Assembly: GCA_903912445.1 (NCBI GenBank)
Contig: CAIWHP010000223.1
Location: 1-52,963 of the forward strand
Origin: an uncultured Lentisphaerota bacterium
GTDB taxonomy: Bacteria; Verrucomicrobiota; Kiritimatiellia; CAIQIC01
Length of the DNA stretch: 52,963 nucleotides
Direction of reading: 5' to 3'
The notes beneath the pieces were generated by a model. The model saw nothing but the letters and a program-made list of their open reading frames with translations, made no database searches and was not told the origin of the DNA. Position 1 is the stretch's first letter, and each line of letters begins with the position of its first letter. This document shows, piece by piece, positions 33,771 to 42,005 of this stretch. A program made the position numbers and the translations under genes.

Positions 33771-36700
33771 ATGAAAATGGGGTCATGGATGGGGGCAACC
33801 GGTTGGAGTTTCGCCGGGGTCAAGCCGCTGGTTGTGGCGCTGGTCGCGGGGCTGGGGCTGGCGCTCCAGGCCCAGGCCGGGCTGGAAGTCCAGAAGGCGA
33901 TCAATGGTGACCTGACTCAGGTCGAATCCGGTCAACAATTCTCCTATGTGTTGAAATATCGGGCCGCGAGCACGACGACTGATTTTATCGGGGCCTATCT
34001 TTCCGACACGATGCCGCCGGAGTTGGAGTATATCTCCACCGTGGGCACGCCGCATACCGCCGGCATCGTCTACACCGCCGGCACCCGTGAATTGCGCATC
34101 CAGTTCATCGACCCGCTGCCGGCCGGCGCCACGGGCGAAATCGCGGTCAATGTGCGTTTCCCGCCCGGCATCACCACCAACGGAACCGTCGCGGTCAACT
34201 CCGCCATCGCGGCCGCGAACAACTCCGCACCGGTGACTTCGCCGCCGGTTTCGATCACGGCCGTTGCGACCGACAAGGCCTATGCTGACAAGACGCTGGT
34301 CGGTGGCAGCGTGCCGCTCGATCAGGATGTCACCTTCGCCGTGGCCCTGAAGAATCCGACGGGGCAGGGCGCGCTGAACATCGCCAACGTGACCATGACT
34401 GATGTGCTGCCCGCGGGCGCGGTGTTTGTGGCGGCCTCAGGTGGGGGCGTGTACGATGCCCTCAACGGGCTGGTGACTTGGGCGATGCCGAATGTCGCCG
34501 CAGGCAGTTCGGCCAGCCGGTTCGTAACCTTGCGGTTTCCCGCTCCGCAGTTCCAACTGGGCAACCACGTCGCCAACACTGTCTTGATCTCCGGCACGGC
34601 CCTCGGACACTCTCCGACCAATTATTACGATGGCGTCACCAACGTGGTGGCGCCCCCCACGGCCACGGCGAGTTTTTCCAAGGCCGTCGACGGCAATTTT
34701 GTCTATGAAGGCAAGGCGATCAACAAGGCCTACAACTTCACGCTGCGGAACACGGGCAACACCCCGCTTAATAACGTGACGGTGGAGGATCAAATCCCGC
34801 AGGATCTGAACGTCACCCGGATCAACACCGGCGCTTTCAGCGGAACGCCCGCCGACATGGGCGGCGCTGTCAACGTGTACTATCAGACCACGACCTCCTC
34901 CGGCTGGGTGGCCGCGCCGGGGAACGCCTACACCAACGGTGCCAATACGGCCATCCAGGTGAGCGCCTTGGGTTTGGCGGCAGGCGACTACATCACGGCC
35001 CTGAAATGGGACTACGGCACCTTGCCGGTCAATTATCAGATCGGCAGCCTGTCGTTCCAAGCCGATGTGCTCACCGTGGATCGCGCCGGGGCCCCGGTGC
35101 TGGCGGGGCATGTGGTCAGTAATACGGCGACGTTGACCTACACGGATTTCGTCGGCCCCAAGACAAACAGCAGCAAGGCGAGCCTGACGGTCAAGAGCGA
35201 TCGCCCCGTGGTGAACCTCACCAAGGGCATGGTCAATGCCAGCCCGGTGAACGATGGCGCCACGCTGACGTTCAAGGTGGTTTTGAACAACCAAGCAGTG
35301 GCCGCGCAGGCGCTGGACAGTCCGGTGGTGGCCGACCTGCTGGACCCGTTCCTGACCTATGTGGCGGGCAGCGCCTTTGTGCAGGCGGCGCCAGCCGACG
35401 CGCCGGCGCCCGCGCTGGACATGGTGACGAACTACAACGGCACAGGCAAAACCCTGCTGCGTTGGTCGTGGCCGGGCTACTCGCTGGCGATCGGCGCCAG
35501 CATCGAGGTGCGCTTCCAGGCCACCTTGACGCCGGGCACACTGTATGGCGCGCATGGCAATCAGGCCAGCCTGGTGGGCTGGGGCAATACGAACATCGAT
35601 AATTACACCGGGACCTCGACGACTGTCGACACGAACAATCTCAGCGGCACCGGCACCACCAACGTGTTCAGCCGGACGTACAATTATTCGATCAACGGTG
35701 TGGCGGCCATGGACTCCGTTAAATGGGTTAAAGGCCAGTTGGATGCCGATTGGAGCAAATACCCCGCCAGCGGCAATACGGTGCCGGGCGGCTTGGCTGA
35801 TTATAAGCTCGTTGTGAAGAATACCGGCAACGTGCCGATGTCACACGTGCAGTTTGTGGACATCCTGCCGTTCGTTGGCGATACCGGCGTGATCGATCTG
35901 TCCGGTCGCGATTCCATCTGGCGGCCGAATCTGGCCGGCCCGGTGGCCGTGCCCGCCGGTGTCACGGTCTATTACAGCACCGAAGGCAACCCCACGCGGA
36001 CCGATTACGTGCCTAACGGCCCTCCGGGTTCGACCAACGCAGCTTGGTCCATCACGCCGCCGGCGAACATCACCGAAGTGCGCTCGCTCAAGCTTGATTT
36101 TGGCAGCCTGATCCTGCAACCCAATCAAGAGCTGGAAATGATCTGGCCGATGCGTGCGCCGGTCGGTGCACCTGAGGCCGGCGAAATCTGCTGGAACTCG
36201 TTTGGTTATTATGGCATCCGGACTGACGCCAATACGGCGCTGCTGGCCTCGGAACCGATCAAGGTCGGGGTCAAGATCCTGCCCGATACGAACGCCGTCT
36301 ATGGCGACTATGTCTGGTTCGATGCTGACCGCAATGGCCTGCAAGCGACCAACGAGTCCGGTATCAATGGCGTTAAGGTATTGCTCTATCAAGATAGCGG
36401 CCCCGGCCTGCTGCCGGATGGGGTGCGTGATCCCGCGACGGATTGGTTCATGGGGTTCACCATCACAGGTGACGACTACAACGGAAAACCGGGGTATTAC
36501 CTGTTCCCGAATCTGGATCGTGGCGATTATTATGCGGTGTTCCAAGTCCCGCCCGGCTTCGTCGTTTCGACCAACAATGCGGGTGGGGACGGACAACTGG
36601 ATTCCGATGTGTCCGCCGTCAATGTGGGCGGTACGAATCTGTGGGCGACGCCCATCACGCACCTCGACCAGGCCGAGCACGATCTTTCCTGGGACATGGG

Positions 36701-39700
36701 TCTGTGGACCGAGGCCTATGGGGTAACACTTGTCAAGACCGCGGGCAGCGCTGCCAACGGCACGGTGCTCTGGTCCTTGTACGGCCAGCCCGTCGTTTAT
36801 TCATATAAGGTGACCAACACGGGCGCGCTGGACCTGGTTACGCTCAAGGTCACGGATGACAAACTGGGCTACATCGGCACGATCGCGCGTCTGGCCGCAG
36901 GCGCCAGCGCCACCTTGACGAGCGCCCCCGCTGTGCTCCATGTGGACACGATCAACCTGGGCACGGTGGTTGGGCATCCGGCGGTCCCGGGTGGCGGCCC
37001 CGAACTGCCGGGCCTGCCGCCTGCGGTCAGTTCTGATGACGCCGTCGTGAGGCTGTGGGCGCAGATTGGCGACCGGGTCTGGTTCGATTACAACGGCGAC
37101 GGCAAACAGGATGTCGGCGAGACAGTCGGCCTTCCCAACGTGCGCGTCATCCTGTTGAATGCCGGTGGAGTGCCCGTGGCGACCAATCTTACGGACGCTG
37201 CCGGACGCTATCTCTTCACGGTGCAGCCGGGCACCTATGAGGTGCAATTCGACCTCAGCACGCTCAGTACCAACTATGTGGTCAGCCCGCACACGGCATC
37301 CGGCGTGAATGCGGCTTTGGACAGCAATGCGGATGCCCTCTCGGGGCGCACAGGCCTGATCACGGTCGGCTCGGGTCAGTCGGATCTGACGTGGGATATG
37401 GGTGTCTGGGCGCCTTCCTCCTTGGGCGATTATGTGTGGTTTGACATCGATCACGACGGTCTGGAGGATGAGGCCGCGAATTATGGCGAAGGAAGCATCC
37501 GCGTCTTCCTGTTGAATGGTTCCGGTCAGATCATAGCCACGAACGTCACCGATGTTTCCGGGTACTATCTGTTCGACAATCTCAAGCCGGGCACCTATGT
37601 GGTCCAGTTCGACCTGACTTCGCTGCCCACAGGTTTTGTCGCCACGGTCTCGTCGGGGATGGTGCTGGACCCGAACAACAGCGACGGCAATCCCACCAAC
37701 GGCATGACGGCGCCGGTGGTGTTGCTGCCCGGCACACATGACCGACAGGTAGACTTTGGCATCTGGACCGACGGACAGCTTGGCGACCGCGTTTGGTTCG
37801 ATGTGAATTGCAACGGGCTCCAAGACGCGGGCGAGGCCGGCGTGCCCGCCATCACCGTCTACCTGAACAAGAACGGCGTACGTGTGGCGACGAATGTGAC
37901 CGATGCCGCCGGCAATTATTTGTTCGTGAATCAGCAACCGGGCGTCTATTCGGTCACGTTTGACCTGGGCACCATCCCCTCCGGGTATAAGCCGACGGTA
38001 CGTGGTCCGCTGGGCGTCAAGGATATTGAGGACAGCGATGCGGATGTGACCACCGGCACCACGGAAGACATCAACCTCAGCGCGGGCGAGCACGATCTTT
38101 CGTGGGACTTGGGCTTGGTCCGTTATCGCTCAGGGTTGACGCTCAGCAAGCGGGCCTTGCCGGTGACCACCTACCCAAGCACGTGGACCATTCCCGTCTC
38201 GAAGGGTGAGCAGTTTGTCAGCGGCGATTATTGGCTGCGCCTTGAGTACGGGCAGCCCAGTTTCGATGTCTGGGGCCCGGGCAACCTTAAGGCCAGTGCG
38301 GCCTTGGACACGAAATGGCATCACGTGGTAGGCCGGTTTACGCGTGGAGCGAACGCGTGGGGGCCGCACACCTCTGAGATCCTGGTCGATGGGGTGGTGG
38401 TGGCCACACGCTCCGCGACGGGCATACCGCAACCGTCGTCCGCTTCACTGATGCTGGGGGCCTATCTCGGCAACAGTTATTACTATGCCGGCTTGATGGA
38501 TGAGGTCCGGCTCTCCCGCGTGGCGCGCAATGATGCCTGGCTGCGCACCACCTTTGCTCAACAGCAAAACCCTGCCGCCTTCCTTTCCTTTGGAGCCGAG
38601 GAAGCCAGCATCGTGCCCGGGTATGCCCATCGCCGGCCGGTGACGATCAACGGGGCCATGGTGGCCGGAGCGCTGACCGGTTTCCCTGTTCTCGTGAACA
38701 CCATCCAAGATTTCTTGCGTACGGGTGTGACCTCCGCGAGCGGGGCGGACATTGTCTTCTCCAGCAGCGGCGGTCAGTTGCTGGCGCATGAGATCGAATT
38801 ATTCCGCCAGCCGGCCGGCCGCTTGGTCTCCTGGGTCAAGGTGCCTAGCCTGGCTGCAGGCGTCTCTACCCAGTTCTATATCAATTACGGCAACCCGGCC
38901 GCAGGTGCGCCGCCGTATGCTCCCGCGACGGTATGGGATGCCGGCTTCGCGATGGTCCAGCATCTGGCGGCCAGTTCCGGTGTGGTGCTGGATTCCACGG
39001 ACCATGCCAACACAGGCCTGGTGCATGGCGCCAGCGCGTCCGTCTATGGCTCGGCCGATGGCGCCTTTGAGTTCAACGGTGTGAACCAATACATCGAGGT
39101 GCCGAACAGCCCCAGCGTACAGCTCAACACCACGGACTTCACGGTGGAAGGTTGGTTCTGCCGCAAATCGGTTGACGCCGACGCTCTGTTTGAAGTGGCC
39201 GTCACCAACGCCGGTCCCGACACGGCGCTGAACCTCTCCCTGAGCGATGTGCTGGCCCCGAACTTCTCCTTGGTCCAGCCGGAAGCTTCACGTGGCATCT
39301 ACACGGTCTCCAACGGCGTCTGGCAGATCGGCGATCTGCCCGTGGGCGATGCGGCCACGCTTCTCCTCGCGGTGAAGCTCAATGGGCCGGGTCCCTTGGC
39401 CAACACGGTCACGGTGGCTGCCTGCGATTCCATCGCTCCTGACCTGTCGCATGGCGTTCATGCCGCTGGCGCTGGCCTGCAAGCCTCCGCGGTGGCGGGT
39501 GCAGCCAGCGGCGGCGTGCCGGCACCCCCGGTCGGCCACGAGAACCCGGACTTCGTCATCACGACCATCACGACCCTGCCCGCCACGCTGACCCCGGGCG
39601 GTGCGTTCACGGCGAGCGTGACCGTGGTCAATCAAGGACCTGTGGCCGGCAATCCCGGCAAGCTGCGCCTCTGGCTGAACAAGCTGGCGGCCGCCGCGGT

Positions 39701-40703
39701 GGGCGCGGCGGGCGATGCCACGCTGCCGCTGGGCACCTTGGCCGCCGGGGGCACCACCACCGTGACGCTCACGGGCTTGACGGCCGCCGCCGTGGCCGGA
39801 ACCTACAACCTGCGCGCGTTCGTGGATGCGGACGGTGTCACGGTGGAGCAGAGCGAAGGCAACAACCAGAAGACGTTGACCTACACGCTCTCGGCCTCCG
39901 GCTCAGGTGCCGCGGAGAAGCCGGATTTCGTGGTGACATCGATCGCGATGACGCCGGCTACCGGACTGACGAACGGCAGCAGTTTCACGGCGACGGTGAC
40001 GGTACGCAACCAGGGCCTGGCGGCGGGCAATGCCGGTGTAGTGCGGCTCTGGGTGAATCATTTCGCGGCAGCTGCCTTGGGCGAAGCCGGCGATAGTGCC
40101 CAGTCCGCCGGTTCGCTGGCCGTGGGCGCCAGTGCCACGTTGACGTTCCCCGGCTTGGCGGCTCCGCTGGCCGCGGGAACCTGTAACCTGCGCGCGTTTG
40201 TGGATGCCGACAATGTCACGGTGGAACAGAGCGAGGGCAACAACCAGAAGACGTTGACCTATGCCGTGGCCGCGGCAGGTGGCAGCGGCGGAGGCAGCGG
40301 GAGCGGCAGTGGTGGCGGGAGTGGCGGCAGCGGCTCTCCCTATGTGGAGAAGCCGGACCTCACCATCAGCGATATCAGCTTCAGCCCGATGAACCTGGTC
40401 CGCGGTGGAATCTTCACGGCCTATGTTACCGTGGTGAACAACGGGCCGGTCGCCGGCGACGCGGGTTATCTGGACGTTTACATCGACCGCATCGCCTTGG
40501 CCCCGTCCGGCGTTGTAGGCGATGCCAACCAGAACGTTGGAGCGGTGGCGGCGGGCGAGACCCGCATCCTGACCTTCACGGGTTTGGCCGTGCCGAATAC
40601 CATGGGCACGCACACCTTCCGCGCCTTCATCGACAGCCGCGGCACAACCGTGGAGCAGAGCGAAGGCAACAACCAGAAGACCCGCACGTACGGGTTCTAT
40701 TGA
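33771..40703 (+). CDS. Giant multidomain adhesin-like secreted protein
   Basis: This 2310-residue secreted protein starts MKMGSWMGATGWSF with a signal ending at LALQAQA; GGAAAGGA precedes the ATG. Domains in order: DUF11-type modules (about 30-830, for example FTLRNTGNTPLNNVTVEDQIP), then four SdrD-B/Cna-B modules (about 840-1448; VYGDYVWFDADRNG, GDRVWFDYNGDGKQD, GDYVWFDIDHDGLED, GDRVWFDVNCNGLQD). Next a LamG C-terminal half (1460-1610), DUF2341 (1617-1718), a LamG N-terminal half (1720-1803), the remainder of a DUF11 (1805-1897), two CARDB modules, a Ser/Gly linker (2169-2190) and a last CARDB ending RTYGFY. The SdrD-B modules contain DxDxDG-like calcium sites. Adhesion or matrix function is inferred; no catalytic domain is seen. 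Confidence 0.9.
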   Translation: MKMGSWMGATGWSFAGVKPLVVALVAGLGLALQAQAGLEVQKAINGDLTQVESGQQFSYVLKYRAASTTTDFIGAYLSDTMPPELEYISTVGTPHTAGIVYTAGTRELRIQFIDPLPAGATGEIAVNVRFPPGITTNGTVAVNSAIAAANNSAPVTSPPVSITAVATDKAYADKTLVGGSVPLDQDVTFAVALKNPTGQGALNIANVTMTDVLPAGAVFVAASGGGVYDALNGLVTWAMPNVAAGSSASRFVTLRFPAPQFQLGNHVANTVLISGTALGHSPTNYYDGVTNVVAPPTATASFSKAVDGNFVYEGKAINKAYNFTLRNTGNTPLNNVTVEDQIPQDLNVTRINTGAFSGTPADMGGAVNVYYQTTTSSGWVAAPGNAYTNGANTAIQVSALGLAAGDYITALKWDYGTLPVNYQIGSLSFQADVLTVDRAGAPVLAGHVVSNTATLTYTDFVGPKTNSSKASLTVKSDRPVVNLTKGMVNASPVNDGATLTFKVVLNNQAVAAQALDSPVVADLLDPFLTYVAGSAFVQAAPADAPAPALDMVTNYNGTGKTLLRWSWPGYSLAIGASIEVRFQATLTPGTLYGAHGNQASLVGWGNTNIDNYTGTSTTVDTNNLSGTGTTNVFSRTYNYSINGVAAMDSVKWVKGQLDADWSKYPASGNTVPGGLADYKLVVKNTGNVPMSHVQFVDILPFVGDTGVIDLSGRDSIWRPNLAGPVAVPAGVTVYYSTEGNPTRTDYVPNGPPGSTNAAWSITPPANITEVRSLKLDFGSLILQPNQELEMIWPMRAPVGAPEAGEICWNSFGYYGIRTDANTALLASEPIKVGVKILPDTNAVYGDYVWFDADRNGLQATNESGINGVKVLLYQDSGPGLLPDGVRDPATDWFMGFTITGDDYNGKPGYYLFPNLDRGDYYAVFQVPPGFVVSTNNAGGDGQLDSDVSAVNVGGTNLWATPITHLDQAEHDLSWDMGLWTEAYGVTLVKTAGSAANGTVLWSLYGQPVVYSYKVTNTGALDLVTLKVTDDKLGYIGTIARLAAGASATLTSAPAVLHVDTINLGTVVGHPAVPGGGPELPGLPPAVSSDDAVVRLWAQIGDRVWFDYNGDGKQDVGETVGLPNVRVILLNAGGVPVATNLTDAAGRYLFTVQPGTYEVQFDLSTLSTNYVVSPHTASGVNAALDSNADALSGRTGLITVGSGQSDLTWDMGVWAPSSLGDYVWFDIDHDGLEDEAANYGEGSIRVFLLNGSGQIIATNVTDVSGYYLFDNLKPGTYVVQFDLTSLPTGFVATVSSGMVLDPNNSDGNPTNGMTAPVVLLPGTHDRQVDFGIWTDGQLGDRVWFDVNCNGLQDAGEAGVPAITVYLNKNGVRVATNVTDAAGNYLFVNQQPGVYSVTFDLGTIPSGYKPTVRGPLGVKDIEDSDADVTTGTTEDINLSAGEHDLSWDLGLVRYRSGLTLSKRALPVTTYPSTWTIPVSKGEQFVSGDYWLRLEYGQPSFDVWGPGNLKASAALDTKWHHVVGRFTRGANAWGPHTSEILVDGVVVATRSATGIPQPSSASLMLGAYLGNSYYYAGLMDEVRLSRVARNDAWLRTTFAQQQNPAAFLSFGAEEASIVPGYAHRRPVTINGAMVAGALTGFPVLVNTIQDFLRTGVTSASGADIVFSSSGGQLLAHEIELFRQPAGRLVSWVKVPSLAAGVSTQFYINYGNPAAGAPPYAPATVWDAGFAMVQHLAASSGVVLDSTDHANTGLVHGASASVYGSADGAFEFNGVNQYIEVPNSPSVQLNTTDFTVEGWFCRKSVDADALFEVAVTNAGPDTALNLSLSDVLAPNFSLVQPEASRGIYTVSNGVWQIGDLPVGDAATLLLAVKLNGPGPLANTVTVAACDSIAPDLSHGVHAAGAGLQASAVAGAASGGVPAPPVGHENPDFVITTITTLPATLTPGGAFTASVTVVNQGPVAGNPGKLRLWLNKLAAAAVGAAGDATLPLGTLAAGGTTTVTLTGLTAAAVAGTYNLRAFVDADGVTVEQSEGNNQKTLTYTLSASGSGAAEKPDFVVTSIAMTPATGLTNGSSFTATVTVRNQGLAAGNAGVVRLWVNHFAAAALGEAGDSAQSAGSLAVGASATLTFPGLAAPLAAGTCNLRAFVDADNVTVEQSEGNNQKTLTYAVAAAGGSGGGSGSGSGGGSGGSGSPYVEKPDLTISDISFSPMNLVRGGIFTAYVTVVNNGPVAGDAGYLDVYIDRIALAPSGVVGDANQNVGAVAAGETRILTFTGLAVPNTMGTHTFRAFIDSRGTTVEQSEGNNQKTRTYGFY
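38134..40703 (+). repeat. Shared C-terminal module block, copy A
   Basis: From LTLSKRALPVTTYP to the final RTYGFY this block is strongly similar in DNA and protein to 42612-45566 in another gene. The order is the same: LamG half, DUF2341, LamG half, DUF11 remainder, CARDB modules, Ser/Gly linker, last CARDB. Copy A has three CARDB modules; the other has four. Confidence 0.85.
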
Positions 40704-40734
40704 TTGCGACCGCCGGCAGGAGCGGCCATTGATC

Positions 40735-40772
40735 CCAGCGCGCTGCCGGCATTTCTGGCCGTAGCGCGCTGG
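40735..40772 (+). terminator. Hairpin downstream of the giant adhesin gene
   Basis: CCAGCGCGCT (40735-40744) pairs perfectly with AGCGCGCTGG (40763-40772), with extra GCCGG/GGCC pairing inside, followed by AAATTT. It lies 31 bp after the stop codon at 40703. Confidence 0.5.
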
Positions 40773-41091
40773 AAATTTCAACTGCCGGCAGTGGCCTGCA
40801 GGTTTTGGGGAGCGGCGGCGGATCGGGGGCTCGGTGTTGTGGCCGGGTTCAATACAGCAGGCTGACCATCAAGTGGTGTCTGCCGAAGGGCCGGAGCAAC
40901 GAGCCCTTGCGGTCGATCCGGCACGGCTGTTTATTGCTTGCTGATGTGTCCAGGTGATTCAGTAAACGGCACGCTGCTGACCGCTACGCCAGCGCTTTGC
41001 CGTGTGATGGACCAGCGCCCACCGCTTGTCCGCCGGTGGCCTCGTCGGCCCAGACCGCAGAAATCGGCAGGCGGTTCGCTGTTGGCGCCTC

Positions 41092-41126
41092 GAAAAACAA
41101 CAGGCGCACCCCGAAGGGTGCGCCTG
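41092..41126 (-). terminator. Rho-independent terminator of the PEP-CTERM gene
   Basis: On the minus strand CAGGCGCACCC and GGGTGCGCCTG form a perfect 11-bp stem with a UUCG tetraloop, followed by TTGTTTTTC. It begins 22 bp after the stop codon of the PEP-CTERM gene. Confidence 0.9.
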
Positions 41127-41147
41127 GCTGATCGCGGAAGGACTCGC

Positions 41148-41837
41148 TTACATCTTCTTAGCGTGTAGCTGCCGGTAGCGCCGGCGCACATAGAAAGCCA
41201 GGCAGCCTAGTCCGGAAAGCACGATAGCCGCCGGTTCAGGAATAGCGGTGTAATTATAAATGACCAAGACGTCCGCGCTGGCATCCGTAATTTGACCGAC
41301 ATTCGCATTGCCACCGACCCAGTCCACCAACGTCGACGTTAGGGTGCCGCCACTAAGGTCCAAGCTTCCGGCCCCGTTGCTGCTGAATTCCGCCAACAAT
41401 GGCGAACCAGTCTCAAAGGTTTCGGAGTAATCCGAAAACGAGGTGTAAACCTGCGAGTTTGTTAAGGCGAGGGGAGCCAGTCGGAAATGAAAGCCTCCGA
41501 CTGGATAAGCACCCGGGAAGGTGACGTTCATCTGGGGCGTCGTGAGCAGGTCCAGCGGATCGGCAATCGACAAACTAAACGTCGTCCATATCGTGCCGGT
41601 CGCGCCCACATTCTCCGTTTCTCTCGCGAAGAACTCGGTGTTCATGTCCGAGTGGAACTGGAAAACAACCTGCGTCAGCACCCCTAAGTTGGTGTCGAAC
41701 TTGGTGACCGTTTCCGTGGTCGGACCCCAGTCGGTCGGCTGGCTTACCCAAGTCGCAAGGTTCGTGATCGAAGCGGCCTGAGCCCCCAACGTACCGGCGA
41801 TCACAACTGCTGCCCATGCCTTCGTATAGTTCCTCAT
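41148..41837 (-). CDS. PEP-CTERM protein with choice-of-anchor-E-like domain
   Basis: This 229-residue exported protein has a signal peptide (MRNYTKAWAAVVIAGTLGAQA). Its beta-rich domain of about 175 residues contains VTKFDTNLGVLTQVVFQFHSD, typical of the choice-of-anchor-E group. The C-terminus is a PEP-CTERM sorting signal: AIPEPAAIVLSGLGCLAFYV followed by RRRYRQ. PEP-CTERM proteins are processed by exosortase and usually belong to exopolysaccharide-producing diderms, which suits the nearby deacetylase genes. The ATG follows GGAATGGAGG. It is divergent from a gene whose N-terminal half is its homologue. Confidence 0.9.
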   Translation of the reverse strand: MRNYTKAWAAVVIAGTLGAQAASITNLATWVSQPTDWGPTTETVTKFDTNLGVLTQVVFQFHSDMNTEFFARETENVGATGTIWTTFSLSIADPLDLLTTPQMNVTFPGAYPVGGFHFRLAPLALTNSQVYTSFSDYSETFETGSPLLAEFSSNGAGSLDLSGGTLTSTLVDWVGGNANVGQITDASADVLVIYNYTAIPEPAAIVLSGLGCLAFYVRRRYRQLHAKKM

Positions 41838-41898
41838 GTTACGCCTCCATTCCGCGCTCTACACCACCGCGGGCGAAAAGTCTCACGGGACGCCGTTG

Positions 41899-41944
41899 GA
41901 GTCAAGCGGAAAAAATACCCCATTTTGAGTATTTCCCTTGACTC
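41899..41944. promoter_or_regulatory. Nested dyad in the divergent control region of the PEP-CTERM gene and the chimera
   Basis: GAGTCAAG (41899-41906) and CTTGACTC (41937-41944) form a perfect 8-bp inverted repeat, so each strand carries an outward-facing TTGACT that resembles a -35 box. Inside it, AAATAC (41913-41918) and GTATTT (41929-41934) form a second dyad. The -10 regions are weak matches, so an activator-dependent or alternative-sigma promoter pair is possible. Confidence 0.55.
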
Positions 41945-42005
41945 ACCGGCGGGGCTGTCGTTAGCCTGTTGCTAGAGGAAGTGTGCGGTAAAACGGAGGA
42001 CGAGC

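Larger units (their letters stand above)
40704..41147. other. Intergenic region between converging genes
   Basis: This 444-bp region carries terminator-like hairpins for both flanking genes (40735-40772 and 41092-41126). I see no gene in the remainder; short frames here lack start signals and recognisable sequence. Confidence 0.6.
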
